From Candidatus Heimdallarchaeota archaeon (GTDB lineage: Archaea > Asgardarchaeota > Heimdallarchaeia > JABLTI01): a DNA stretch of 9,900 nucleotides. The translations under genes were made by a program, and so were the position numbers. Under the pieces are notes generated by a model that did no database searches, had not been told where the DNA came from, and saw nothing but the letters and a program-made list of their open reading frames with translations. Of this stretch, positions 1 to 6,850 are shown piece after piece; within the stretch, counting starts at the first letter, position 1; each line of letters starts with the position of its first letter. The stretch lies in contig DAOVHJ010000065.1 in assembly GCA_030671945.1 (NCBI GenBank), positions 1 through 9,900 of the forward strand, read 5' to 3'.

Positions 1-1
1 A

Positions 2-823
2 TACAAAGGACAGGATCTCATTCAATTGTCAGATTCGGAAATGCGACAAGTTCGTGGAAAAGAAATCGCTATGATTTTTCAAGATCCAATGACTTCTTTA
101 AATCCTGTACTAAAAATCTCCGATCAGATGATCGAAGTAATTGCAATGCACAGGGACGTTTCTGAAATTGAAGCAAGAGAATTAGCTATTGAATCTTTAG
201 CAGCAGTAGGTCTTTCAGATGCAGCTGATCGTATTGATGAATATCCCCACAAATTCAGTGGTGGTATGAGACAAAGAATTTTGATTGCAAGAGCATTAGC
301 CCTTAGACCTTCTTTATTAATTGCAGATGAACCAACCACTGCATTAGATGTAACTATTCAAGCACAAGTATTAGAGATTATTAAAGATATGAAGGAACAA
401 TATAATCTTGCATTAATGCTAATTACTCACAATCTTGGAGTTGTTGCTGAACTTACAGATAGAGTACACATCTTTTATGGAGGTCGTGTAGCTGAAGTTG
501 CTTCAACTTATAATATCTTTACAATGCCAATGCATCCGTACACTATTGCTTTACTTGAAAGTATTCCCTCATTAGATGTTGAAAAAGGTAGACTAGCTAC
601 AATTCCAGGAAGTGTTCCACAACTCATTAATCCACCAAAAGGTTGTAGATTCCATCCTCGATGTAAATATGCTAAGGATAAGTGTTCAAAAGATATACCT
701 GTTATGGAGGAAAAAGAAACTGGTAGATTTGTTGCTTGTCATTTCTGGGAAGATGTTGAAATTAGTGAGTTGGCTGAACAAGTTATGGGTTCACAAAAAG
801 ATAAGATCAATCAGAAAGCTTAG
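2..823 (+). CDS. dppD: Peptide ABC transporter ATPase, DppD/OppD type (5' end outside window)
   Basis: Cytoplasmic ATPase subunit that powers oligopeptide or dipeptide import through a DppB/DppC-type permease. The reading frame is open from base 2, so the gene starts upstream of the window and Walker A is not visible; 273 residues remain. Counting from the first visible codon: Q-loop FQDPM at 26-30, signature FSGGM at 85-89, Walker B LLIADE at 105-110 followed by the D-loop, and the switch histidine in LITHN at 143. The C-terminal oligopeptide-transporter extension starts around 175 and carries four cysteines (215, 221, 228, 246) in the GCRFHPRC...C...C pattern. That pattern is typical of DppD/OppD/DppF ATPases, and a [4Fe-4S] cluster has been described there in a homologue. 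DppD and OppD cannot be separated from sequence alone. The permease pair at 1001-3114 points towards this gene from the opposite strand and is a plausible partner, but co-transcription is impossible. Confidence 0.93.
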   Translation, partial: YKGQDLIQLSDSEMRQVRGKEIAMIFQDPMTSLNPVLKISDQMIEVIAMHRDVSEIEARELAIESLAAVGLSDAADRIDEYPHKFSGGMRQRILIARALALRPSLLIADEPTTALDVTIQAQVLEIIKDMKEQYNLALMLITHNLGVVAELTDRVHIFYGGRVAEVASTYNIFTMPMHPYTIALLESIPSLDVEKGRLATIPGSVPQLINPPKGCRFHPRCKYAKDKCSKDIPVMEEKETGRFVACHFWEDVEISELAEQVMGSQKDKINQKA

Positions 824-837
824 TGTTTAATTTGTTG

Positions 838-893
838 ATGATTTGTTAAGGTTTTAAGGACTTTACAAATCATTTTTTAGATTTTCTTTTTTT
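838..893 (+). terminator. Hairpin plus T-rich terminator after the DppD-type gene
   Basis: ATGATTTGT (838-846) pairs with ACAAATCAT (865-873), and the stem continues inwards for three more pairs after one mismatch. A run of T follows directly (874-878), then a second T-rich stretch to 893. It lies 15 bases after the dppD stop codon. It fits an intrinsic or archaeal U-tract terminator. Confidence 0.7.
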
Positions 894-935
894 GTTGCAT
901 ACTCAAAATTCTTTTGTTATTCTTTATTAAAAATT

Positions 936-978
936 GAAAAGAAAATGAAAGAAATTGAATTGGTATCGAACCAATTCA
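936..978 (-). terminator. Hairpin plus T-rich terminator after dppBC
   Basis: An 8-bp perfect inverted repeat, TGAATTGG (956-963) with CCAATTCA (971-978), closes a 7-base loop. Read on the - strand it is followed by a pyrimidine-rich tract with many T residues (955 down to 936). It lies 22 bases beyond the dppC stop. Together with the hairpin at 838-873 it gives each of the two convergent units its own terminator. Confidence 0.65.
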
Positions 979-1000
979 TTCCTAAATGTAAACATTCAGT

Positions 1001-1978
1001 TTATTCTCTGAGTCTTGGATCCATAGCATCTCGTAAAGCATCGCCAACAATGTTAAACGCCAGTACCAGGAAGAAAATTCCAAAGCCTGCAACGAATACT
1101 TGTTCGGGATTATTCTGCAGATTTAATACTCCATCATTGACAATTCTTCCCCATGACACTGTTGAGGGATCACCAAAGCCAAGGAAGGTTAGACCAGCTT
1201 CTGCAAGAATATTGCCGCTCATGTTTAGAGTTGTAATAACAATAATTGGGGCGAGGATATTTGGTAATATGTGTTTAGTAATTATACGCCAATCACTTGC
1301 TCCAAGACAAACTGCTGCTTGAACATATTCCAGAGTCATTACTCGTCTCACTTCAGCTGAAACCAAACGAGCTAACCCAGCCCAACCAAAAAGACCAAGT
1401 ACTGAGATCATAATTGTTGAGTGATTTATATTCTGAAGGAATTCTATTCTTCCTGATCTAAGGAAGGACACAGCAACTATAGCTATGAGTAAGAAAGGCA
1501 CTGCCAAGAACATATCAGTAAGACGCATGATAATTTCTTCTGTCAGTCCACGATAATAGCCTGCTAATAAACCAAGTAAAACTCCTATCAAAGTTGATAC
1601 GAGTGATGCAACGATTCCAACAATTAAGCTAATTTTGGTACCCCATACGACTCTTGCTAGTAAATCTCTTCCAAGTGTATCAGTACCAACAGGGTATTTT
1701 AGACTCGGTCGTTCATCAGCACCTCCACCACCATATTTATCAAATAGTGGATCTAAGGAGGTTGGATAATTGGGAGATATTACAGGAGCAAGTATAGCAA
1801 TTATTGTTACAACCATTATAACAAAGAATCCGTATGTTGCTAATTTGTTCTTCTGAAATCTTCTCCAAACAAGTGTCCAATGTGAGGGTGATTTTTCAAC
1901 TGGAGCTTCATCACCGACTCGTATTAAATCAGCTGCTGTTTTTTTCTTTTTAGCATCTTTATCAGTTACTGTAGCCAT
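1001..1978 (-). CDS. dppC: Peptide ABC transporter permease, DppC/OppC type
   Basis: Membrane permease subunit of a dipeptide/oligopeptide importer, pairing with DppB. The 325 residues are a usual length for the family. A cytoplasmic N-terminal tail is followed by a first membrane segment at about 47-68. The motif PVGTDTLGRDLLAR (96-109) is the OppC hallmark after the first external loop. Further membrane segments lie at about 117-140, 156-172, 187-205, 240-260 and 293-313. The EAA loop that contacts the ATPase is at about 217-240 (EYVQAA.CLGAS...ILPN). The gene ends in the common MDPRLR tail. A glycine-rich stretch (83-86) sits in the first external loop. The ATG start is supported by GGAGG seven bases upstream. 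It lies 17 bases after dppB and is clearly in the same operon. Confidence 0.94.
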   Translation of the reverse strand: MATVTDKDAKKKKTAADLIRVGDEAPVEKSPSHWTLVWRRFQKNKLATYGFFVIMVVTIIAILAPVISPNYPTSLDPLFDKYGGGGADERPSLKYPVGTDTLGRDLLARVVWGTKISLIVGIVASLVSTLIGVLLGLLAGYYRGLTEEIIMRLTDMFLAVPFLLIAIVAVSFLRSGRIEFLQNINHSTIMISVLGLFGWAGLARLVSAEVRRVMTLEYVQAAVCLGASDWRIITKHILPNILAPIIVITTLNMSGNILAEAGLTFLGFGDPSTVSWGRIVNDGVLNLQNNPEQVFVAGFGIFFLVLAFNIVGDALRDAMDPRLRE

Positions 1979-1985
1979 ATTTTTT

Positions 1986-1990
1986 CCTCC
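1986..1990 (-). promoter_or_regulatory. Shine-Dalgarno site of dppC
   Basis: The plus-strand CCTCC reads GGAGG on the coding strand, seven bases before the dppC ATG and inside the 17-base dppB-dppC gap. It is the strongest ribosome-binding site in the window and fixes the dppC start. Confidence 0.8.
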
Positions 1991-1995
1991 GTTTA

Positions 1996-3114
1996 TCAGA
2001 GTTCAATCCGCGGATCTACCCAAACATAAGCAATATCCGTCAGCAGGTTTGCAACAAGTATCATTAACGTGATTATCATACTAATTCCCATAATCAAAGG
2101 ATGATCAAGTCTTAGTACATATTCTACAAATTTTTGCCCTAATCCTGGATAGGAAAAGACCGTTTCAGTAATTGGCGCACCAGCTAGAACTGCTCCTATG
2201 AATAAACCGATGTATGTTACTACAGGCAGAAGAGCATTCCGCAAACCATGGCTTATCAGAACTGCACGTTCGGACAAACCGTTTGCTCGTGCAGAAAGGA
2301 TGTAGTCTTGTCTGAGGATTTCCAACATAGAACCTCTTACAAGTCTTGTAAAAAGTGCTAAGCTAGCAAAAACGAGAGTAGCTACTGGTAATATCATGTA
2401 CCAAATCGTGTCTCCCATATACGTGAAGAACGATCCAAAGAATTGACCTATATTACCAGACCATAATGCACTCCAATCCGTCGGTAATACATTTGTACTA
2501 TGAGCCTTTCCTGCGGGGAACCAATCTAATCCTCTTCCGGCAAATATGAAGATTAGCAAGTTACCGAATACAAAAATTGGCATTGATAAACCCAATAATG
2601 CTAAAGCGCTTACACCTGAATCCACCCAACTGTTTTGGAATCTTGCTGCAAGAACTCCTAAAACTATTGAAATAACTAGAGATATAAGAAATTGTGTTGA
2701 TTGAAGTTTTAGTGTTTCAGTGAGGTATTTACCAATTTCTGTCAAAACTGGTTCTCTACTAAAGAAAGTTAAACCAAGATCTAATCTCGCAAATCCCGCC
2801 AGCCATATTAGATATTGTTGCGTTGGTGGTTGACCTAATCCTAAAGCCTCTCGTAACCGATCAATATCTTCAGGTCTGATATGGGGGTTTTGTTGAATAA
2901 GATAAGCAAGAGGATCACCAATCATATACATTAAAGCAAAAGTAATAATTGAAATCCCAATAAACAATGGGATAATTGTGAGAATTCTTCTAAAACTGTA
3001 AACAAGGACTCTATTACCAGCTATACCTCTAAACCATTGGCCAATATTAGTGCCAACTTTGGTAACTCTTTCTGGGGAAATTTCTTCTGTATCTACAGCT
3101 TGTGTATCAGACAT
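1996..3114 (-). CDS. dppB: Peptide ABC transporter permease, DppB/OppB type
   Basis: First permease subunit of the peptide importer, forming the membrane channel with DppC. It has 372 residues, slightly longer than many family members because of an N-terminal hydrophilic tail of about 38 residues. The first membrane segment is at about 44-65 (RRILTIIPLFIGISIITF), followed by the characteristic external region with GDP (66-68) and the LREALGLGQPP motif (87-97). Further segments lie at about 139-157, 168-190, 238-257, 296-312 and 340-361. The EAA loop is at about 270-298 (DYILSARANGLSERAV...LRNALLP). SYPGLGQ (321-327) is also typical of DppB. It is transcribed ahead of dppC. Translation probably starts at the ATG at 3114; a weak GGAG lies further upstream than usual. 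Confidence 0.94.
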   Translation of the reverse strand: MSDTQAVDTEEISPERVTKVGTNIGQWFRGIAGNRVLVYSFRRILTIIPLFIGISIITFALMYMIGDPLAYLIQQNPHIRPEDIDRLREALGLGQPPTQQYLIWLAGFARLDLGLTFFSREPVLTEIGKYLTETLKLQSTQFLISLVISIVLGVLAARFQNSWVDSGVSALALLGLSMPIFVFGNLLIFIFAGRGLDWFPAGKAHSTNVLPTDWSALWSGNIGQFFGSFFTYMGDTIWYMILPVATLVFASLALFTRLVRGSMLEILRQDYILSARANGLSERAVLISHGLRNALLPVVTYIGLFIGAVLAGAPITETVFSYPGLGQKFVEYVLRLDHPLIMGISMIITLMILVANLLTDIAYVWVDPRIEL

Positions 3115-3222
3115 TCTTTTTTTTCAACTCCAAATTTAGACTTGGATTTTGTCCTTAAATTATCTTGAATATACTATCTGATTGGATACATATCAAAGTT
3201 CTCATAAATCTACCAAACAATA

Positions 3223-3232
3223 GTATTTATAC
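3223..3232 (-). promoter_or_regulatory. Possible TATA box for dppBC
   Basis: GTATAAATAC on the - strand lies in the 183-bp gap upstream of dppB and is the best TATA-like element there. With usual archaeal spacing, transcription would begin near 3200-3205 and leave a leader of roughly 85-90 bases. Short AT-rich motifs arise by chance in such DNA, so this is tentative. Confidence 0.3.
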
Positions 3233-3269
3233 ATTACTTCTAGTTGAATAACATCATTTTAAATTTTTC

Positions 3270-3297
3270 CCGAGAATAAAATGAAGGAAAAAATCAA
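3270..3297 (-). terminator. T-rich stretch after the ABC ATPase gene
   Basis: Immediately after the stop codon at 3298, the - strand carries two T-rich blocks (TTGATTTTTTCC, then CATTTTATTC). There is no convincing hairpin directly before a T-run. It is compatible with an archaeal U-tract terminator separating this gene from dppBC. Confidence 0.35.
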
Positions 3298-4269
3298 TTA
3301 AGTGATAACCATACCACAGTTTTTACAGACTTGGGACCCTTTGTCAACTAATTCTCCACACACTGAGCAAGTAAGTACTTTCTCTACTTCATACAACTCA
3401 TCTTCAGGAATACTTAGGAGGATTTGTTGTCCTTGGAGTCTAGCTCTAAAACTTCTTGGATTACCCAGAAGTTTCATAATATCTTCTGGAAGTGAAATTC
3501 TATTCTGATTATCTACAGCTAATCGTCTTGTTTCAGCGAGGTTTCTGAGACGAATACTACTCCCATGTGTTGCTAGGATGACACCATCCTTAATTTCGAT
3601 GATTCTTTCAGCACGAGAAGCAACTTGTTGTGCATGAGTAGCAATTAGTAATGCAACTCCTAATTCACGATTAATATCATCTAAGACATCCAGAATCTGC
3701 TCACCAGTTAAGGGATCCAAGGAGGCAGTGACTTCATCAGCAATAATTAGTTGAGGATTAGTAACTAATGCTGCTGCAAGAGCAACACGCTGACGTTCTC
3801 CACCAGACAACATGTTAGGTTTATGTCTGGCTCTGTCACCTAGACCAACTAATTCAATAAGCATGGAAGTTCTCTCATCGATTTCCTCTTTTTCCATTCC
3901 AGCGAGATGACCACCAAGCTTCACATTTTGACTAACATTAAGATGTGAAATTAACTTTGTTTCTTGAAAAACAAGTCCAGCAAATCTTCTGCGTTCTCGA
4001 ACTATTTGTTCACCAGATAATCTGGAGATATCTCGAGAAATACCAGACCAAAAGATTTTACCAGAAGTAGGTGGTAATAATCCAGCAGAAATATTTACAA
4101 GGGTAGTTTTTCCAGCACCTGAAGGACCAATTAATGCTACTTTCTCTCCAGGATAAACTGTTAAAGAAACTCCTCTTAAAGCCGCAGTCTCAGTTTTCTC
4201 ACTTTGATAAATTTTGTAAACTTCTTCAATATTGAGAATGGGCATTTGAAATGATGGATCGGTTGTCAT
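3298..4269 (-). CDS. LolD/MacB-like ABC ATPase with C-terminal AbrB-like segment and zinc ribbon
   Basis: Cytoplasmic ABC ATPase of the LolD/MacB/FtsE type, 323 residues; ordinary members end near residue 230. Walker A GPSGAGKTT is at 48-56, Q-loop glutamine at 102, signature LSGGE at 154-158, Walker B LIIADE at 174-179 with the catalytic glutamate kept, and switch histidine at 212. The residue after that glutamate is valine where proline is normal (DEVT for DEPT). After the ATPase fold, residues about 248-290 (VDNQNRISLPEDIMKLLG and following) resemble a SpoVT/AbrB swapped-hairpin motif. The C-terminus is a zinc ribbon, CSVC (301-304) and CKNC (315-318). The extra domains suggest dimerisation, or binding of nucleic acid or protein, rather than plain transport; that is inference. 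No FtsX/MacB-type permease is adjacent. It faces away from the membrane-protein gene at 4520. Confidence 0.85.
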   Translation of the reverse strand: MTTDPSFQMPILNIEEVYKIYQSEKTETAALRGVSLTVYPGEKVALIGPSGAGKTTLVNISAGLLPPTSGKIFWSGISRDISRLSGEQIVRERRRFAGLVFQETKLISHLNVSQNVKLGGHLAGMEKEEIDERTSMLIELVGLGDRARHKPNMLSGGERQRVALAAALVTNPQLIIADEVTASLDPLTGEQILDVLDDINRELGVALLIATHAQQVASRAERIIEIKDGVILATHGSSIRLRNLAETRRLAVDNQNRISLPEDIMKLLGNPRSFRARLQGQQILLSIPEDELYEVEKVLTCSVCGELVDKGSQVCKNCGMVIT

Positions 4270-4519
4270 CTTAATCCCAATTTTAGTATTATAAACTATT
4301 ATTTTACTTTTCTCTTCTCAATGAGATTTAACTCTCTGAAAACTGATGTGATGAAGATTTTTAAATCATTCATTTAGACTGATTTGCTGGTAACTTGATA
4401 AGAAAAAAGAGTAATCACCCATATTTAAGGTAAACTAGCACATATTACTTCATTTATAAAGCTCGTTAAATTTCGAGTTAAGAGAAAATGTTAAAAGTAT
4501 TAAAACATAAAACGAATCT
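4270..4519. promoter_or_regulatory. Divergent promoter region, ABC ATPase / membrane protein
   Basis: A 250-bp gap without genes lies between two divergent genes. On the - strand, TTTATAAT (about 4288-4295) sits about 26 bases before the ATPase ATG, which would give a leaderless or very short-leader transcript. On the + strand, TTTATAAA (4453-4460) would put a start near 4483-4487 and a leader of about 35 bases before the ATG at 4520. Neither gene has a clear Shine-Dalgarno site. No strong repeat or riboswitch-like structure is evident. Confidence 0.4.
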
Positions 4520-5527
4520 ATGAGCACTATAAATGAGAAAATTGAAAAAGAATCAGCAGAACCTGCTGAGAGCCGGATTGCTTCATCTTGGAAAGAAGCT
4601 AGTAAATTTCCAACGAAGCGATTACTAGATTATATTGGACCGACTGGTCTCTGGCTTCTTTGCTTTTATCTGGCATCAATCTTTATGATGATTGTACTTA
4701 ATATAGCTAGACTCGGTTTTACAGGTGAAGCTATTTTTAGTGCACCAACTTATTTTACACAATTATTCATTAGTTTTGGATTAAATTCTGGAAGAACTGA
4801 AGCTCCACCTCCAGACATTTTATTGGAGCTTCCAGCTTACCTAGATCCAGATTATGGTTTGCAAAAAATCGATTTCGCCAATGCTTTAACTTCTGGCGCA
4901 TGGCTTTTCGCTCCACTGGTGATTTATGTCCTTGGATTACTATTGCTCATTTTACCGGGATCAGGTTTTCCCCAACCACTTGGTGATTTTAATTACTTAT
5001 TAAATTTCCAATATTTCCACCACTTTGTGCCATTCCTAGGTTTTGATGTTGATCCAGTTACAGGTATAATGACTACTACTGGTGCTTTCTACTTCCTAAT
5101 TGCTTTGTTACCAATAATACTAGCATGTCTCATTGGTGCTTTTGTAACTAAGCGAGTCTTCAAGGAAAAGAAGGACAGAAGTATTAGTGTTCTGAAAATG
5201 ATGGTATTTAATCTCGCAGCAGGTTTCATTGTTGGTATGCAAATGGGAACTATAACTGGAGAGGTGAATTTCAGAATTACAGGCACACTTAGAACTATCT
5301 TTACAAGCTCATATGATAATACTGGATATTTCTTCTCAGGTCAATATCATCCAAATACCATTATAATTGTTTCATGGTTCGTGAATTTCATACCCATGAT
5401 TATGGCAGCACTCTGGTATCTAATCTATGATCTACTAGAAGACTCCATAATAAAAGCTGCAAAATCTACTGGAGCTTTTACATCTAAAACATTCAAAAGA
5501 ATGTCTAAAAATAATACATCCGAATAA
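4520..5527 (+). CDS. Unrecognised multi-pass membrane protein
   Basis: I do not recognise this 335-residue protein. It has a charged, probably cytoplasmic N-terminus (1-38) and five likely membrane segments at about 43-63, 126-146, 188-208, 225-245 and 280-303, with a basic C-terminal tail (311-330). The loop between segments 1 and 2 is long (about 60 residues) and carries a proline cluster (APPP near 96). The loop between 2 and 3 is rich in aromatic residues (NFQYFHHFVPF, 162-172). A basic KRVFKEKKDR stretch (211-220) between segments 3 and 4 indicates a cytoplasmic loop. There is no signal peptidase site, metal motif or EAA loop, and the topology is not that of FtsX/MacB permeases. It is divergent from the odd ABC ATPase, so a functional link is possible but unproven. 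A hairpin terminator follows. Confidence 0.8.
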   Translation: MSTINEKIEKESAEPAESRIASSWKEASKFPTKRLLDYIGPTGLWLLCFYLASIFMMIVLNIARLGFTGEAIFSAPTYFTQLFISFGLNSGRTEAPPPDILLELPAYLDPDYGLQKIDFANALTSGAWLFAPLVIYVLGLLLLILPGSGFPQPLGDFNYLLNFQYFHHFVPFLGFDVDPVTGIMTTTGAFYFLIALLPIILACLIGAFVTKRVFKEKKDRSISVLKMMVFNLAAGFIVGMQMGTITGEVNFRITGTLRTIFTSSYDNTGYFFSGQYHPNTIIIVSWFVNFIPMIMAALWYLIYDLLEDSIIKAAKSTGAFTSKTFKRMSKNNTSE

Positions 5528-5531
5528 TAGA

Positions 5532-5586
5532 TTTGCATTCATTAGTGCTCATTTAGTAATGCAAAACTATTTTCTTTCTATTTTTA
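5532..5586 (+). terminator. Hairpin plus T-rich terminator after the membrane-protein gene
   Basis: TTTGCATT (5532-5539) pairs perfectly with AATGCAAA (5558-5565) across an 18-base loop. A T-rich tract follows (5569-5585, with a run of five T at its end). It starts five bases after the stop codon. Confidence 0.55.
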
Positions 5587-5616
5587 AAAAAAATAAAACA
5601 GAGTAAAAATTACTCT
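5586..5616 (-). terminator. Intrinsic-type terminator facing the ProRS remnant
   Basis: AGAGTAA (5600-5606) and TTACTCT (5610-5616) form a perfect 7-bp stem with a 3-base loop. Read on the - strand the stem is followed by GTTTTATTTTTTTT. The orientation means it ends - strand transcription from the prolyl-tRNA synthetase-like reading frame, whose stop lies 35 bases before it. Confidence 0.65.
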
Positions 5617-5651
5617 AGCTTTAAATGCATCGGAATTTATTGGCAATTTTT

Positions 5652-5924
5652 TTAGTGTCTTTTTGCTAAAACTGAAATATATCCGAGAGAAGAACAGCAC
5701 AGGCATTTCTTCTTCTTCTTATGTTTTAATTGATAGTCATAGCCAAGTATTGTAAACTTTGTTTTCTGCTCTATTGCTTCTGCACATGATTCAGAACCGC
5801 ACCAGCTAATAAGATACATATTATTTTGAATTAGTTTTGTATCCTCAAGAAGTAAATCTAAATTTTCCTTACATGATAAATCTACAATAAAGGAGAAAAA
5901 ATCATAAAGAAATAATATTAACAT
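5652..5924 (-). pseudogene. proS: C-terminal remnant of an archaeal/eukaryotic-type prolyl-tRNA synthetase
   Basis: The - strand frame ending at 5652 matches the tail of archaeal/eukaryotic-type prolyl-tRNA synthetase. That tail normally has the form WCG.xxC(A/E)xxI...T, then CxxC, then a final FAK.Y. Here it reads SWCGSESCAEAIEQKTKF (about 5802 down to 5755), then a lysine run and CLCC, and ends VLAKRH. The preceding FIVDLSCKENLDLLL resembles the stretch just before this zinc domain. The four zinc-ligand cysteines appear to be present. Catalytic and anticodon-binding domains are absent: upstream the frame runs antisense into the iron-sulphur gene at 5938. The boundary 5924 is the last plausible in-frame ATG and would give a 90-codon ORF. 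A gene remnant is most likely; a small stand-alone zinc-domain protein is the alternative. The final residues differ from the usual tail (AKRH), as expected under weak constraint. Confidence 0.6.
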
Positions 5925-5937
5925 AATAGAGATTATA

Positions 5938-6780
5938 ATGACTCGACCTCGCTGGTTTATTGAATTACTAAAGAAGTCTTTCGCCAGTAGATTCCTACTC
6001 GCGAAGCTTACACGAGTTCCTGGGTTTAAACAGATTATCGATTCTTTACTCTTCAAAGATGATATGATTTTTTATCTCCCAAACAAAGAAGCTATTGAAA
6101 CATCAACTACTAAGAGCATCCAAATTGGTAAAACAATTCCACAACAAGAGGATATTATTATTCCAACTCAGATTATTGATAAATTCATTGAGGAAGCTGA
6201 ACATCTTTTTGTTATGAATTTCTGCTTATGTCGGGAATCAACTCAGTGTGAAGACTACTCAAGTAAACTTGGCTGTTTATTTATGGGGGAAGCCGTTTTA
6301 CAAATTAATTCATCATACGGAAAACTAGCTACTAAGGATGAAGCCAAAGAACACATAAAACGTTGCCAAGAAGCAGGATTGATACAACTAATTGGGAGAA
6401 ATAAATTGGATAAGCAATGGCTAGATGTGAAACCAGGTCACAAATTATTAACCGTTTGTAATTGCTGCGAATGCTGTTGCTTATGGAAAATGCTTCCAGA
6501 TCTAAATATTAAGATAAGTCGTAATTTCACAAAAATGCCTGGTTTAAATGTAAAGATAGACGACAAATGTATTGGATGCGGAGATTGTACACAAGGCATT
6601 TGTTTCGTAAACGCTATCGAATTACATGAAGGGAAAGCAGAAATCAATGAAGATATTTGCCGAGCTTGTGGACGATGCATTAGTATTTGTAAACAAGAAG
6701 CAAAACAAATGATAATTCAAGACCCAGATTTTATCAACGAATCAATCAGAAGAATCTCATCTGCAGTGGATGTGAATTGA
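5938..6780 (+). CDS. Iron-sulphur protein: cysteine-rich module plus two-cluster ferredoxin domain
   Basis: A probable cytoplasmic electron-transfer protein of 280 residues. The N-terminal part (1-90) has no cysteine. A central module contains FCLCR (95-99), C104, GC at 112-113, ATKDEA (131-136) and the dense cluster CNCCECCC (174-181). This layout resembles a family of uncharacterised 4Fe-4S proteins known to me from anaerobic archaea and bacteria. The C-terminal ferredoxin domain has cluster motif 1 at C211, C214, C217 and C222, with four residues rather than the usual three before the last cysteine, and phenylalanine where proline normally follows. Motif 2 is at C241, C244, C247 and C251. 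Two [4Fe-4S] clusters are likely, and the central cysteines may hold another metal centre. The ATG at 5938 has no Shine-Dalgarno site; an AT-rich ATAATATT about 25 bases upstream would fit a leaderless start. The substrate or partner is unknown. Confidence 0.88.
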   Translation: MTRPRWFIELLKKSFASRFLLAKLTRVPGFKQIIDSLLFKDDMIFYLPNKEAIETSTTKSIQIGKTIPQQEDIIIPTQIIDKFIEEAEHLFVMNFCLCRESTQCEDYSSKLGCLFMGEAVLQINSSYGKLATKDEAKEHIKRCQEAGLIQLIGRNKLDKQWLDVKPGHKLLTVCNCCECCCLWKMLPDLNIKISRNFTKMPGLNVKIDDKCIGCGDCTQGICFVNAIELHEGKAEINEDICRACGRCISICKQEAKQMIIQDPDFINESIRRISSAVDVN

Positions 6781-6784
6781 AGTA

Positions 6785-6805
6785 ATTTCTTAGAAATCTT
6801 TTTTT
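6785..6805 (+). terminator. Short hairpin plus T7 after the iron-sulphur gene
   Basis: ATTTC (6785-6789) pairs with GAAAT (6793-6797) across a 3-base loop and is followed after one base by seven T residues (6799-6805). The stem is weak, but the position right after the stop codon is right. Confidence 0.45.
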
Positions 6806-6838
6806 GCTAACTAGAATATAACAATTTAAAAGAATCTA

Positions 6839-6844
6839 AGGTGA
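6839..6844 (+). promoter_or_regulatory. Shine-Dalgarno site deciding the TTG start of the M24 gene
   Basis: AGGTGA ends six bases before TTG at 6851. The in-frame ATG at 6878 has no such site, and the ATG at 6846 is out of frame and hits a stop after four codons. This favours the TTG. Confidence 0.55.
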
Positions 6845-6850
6845 AATGAT

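Noticed and set aside
956..978. Hairpin containing GGTTCGATACC on the - strand, resembling a tRNA T-arm
   Set aside because: There is no room or matching sequence for acceptor, D and anticodon arms (dppC coding begins 22 bases away), and the loop closes differently. It is better explained as the dppBC terminator.
945..1322. Open frame of 125 codons on the + strand
   Set aside because: It lies almost wholly antisense to dppC, has no recognisable domain and lacks a ribosome-binding site.
4320..4376. Small + strand ORF of 18 codons in the divergent gap
   Set aside because: It is too short and has no ribosome-binding site or conserved feature; chance expectation in AT-rich DNA.
4462..4477. CTCG...CGAG palindrome near the likely transcription start of the membrane-protein gene
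   Set aside because: Only the four outer bases on each side pair; the centre is not symmetric. Too weak to call an operator.
5925..6056. Upstream extension of the ProRS-like - strand frame to an ATG at 6056
   Set aside because: This part is antisense to the iron-sulphur gene and shows no synthetase similarity, so the remnant was limited to 5924.
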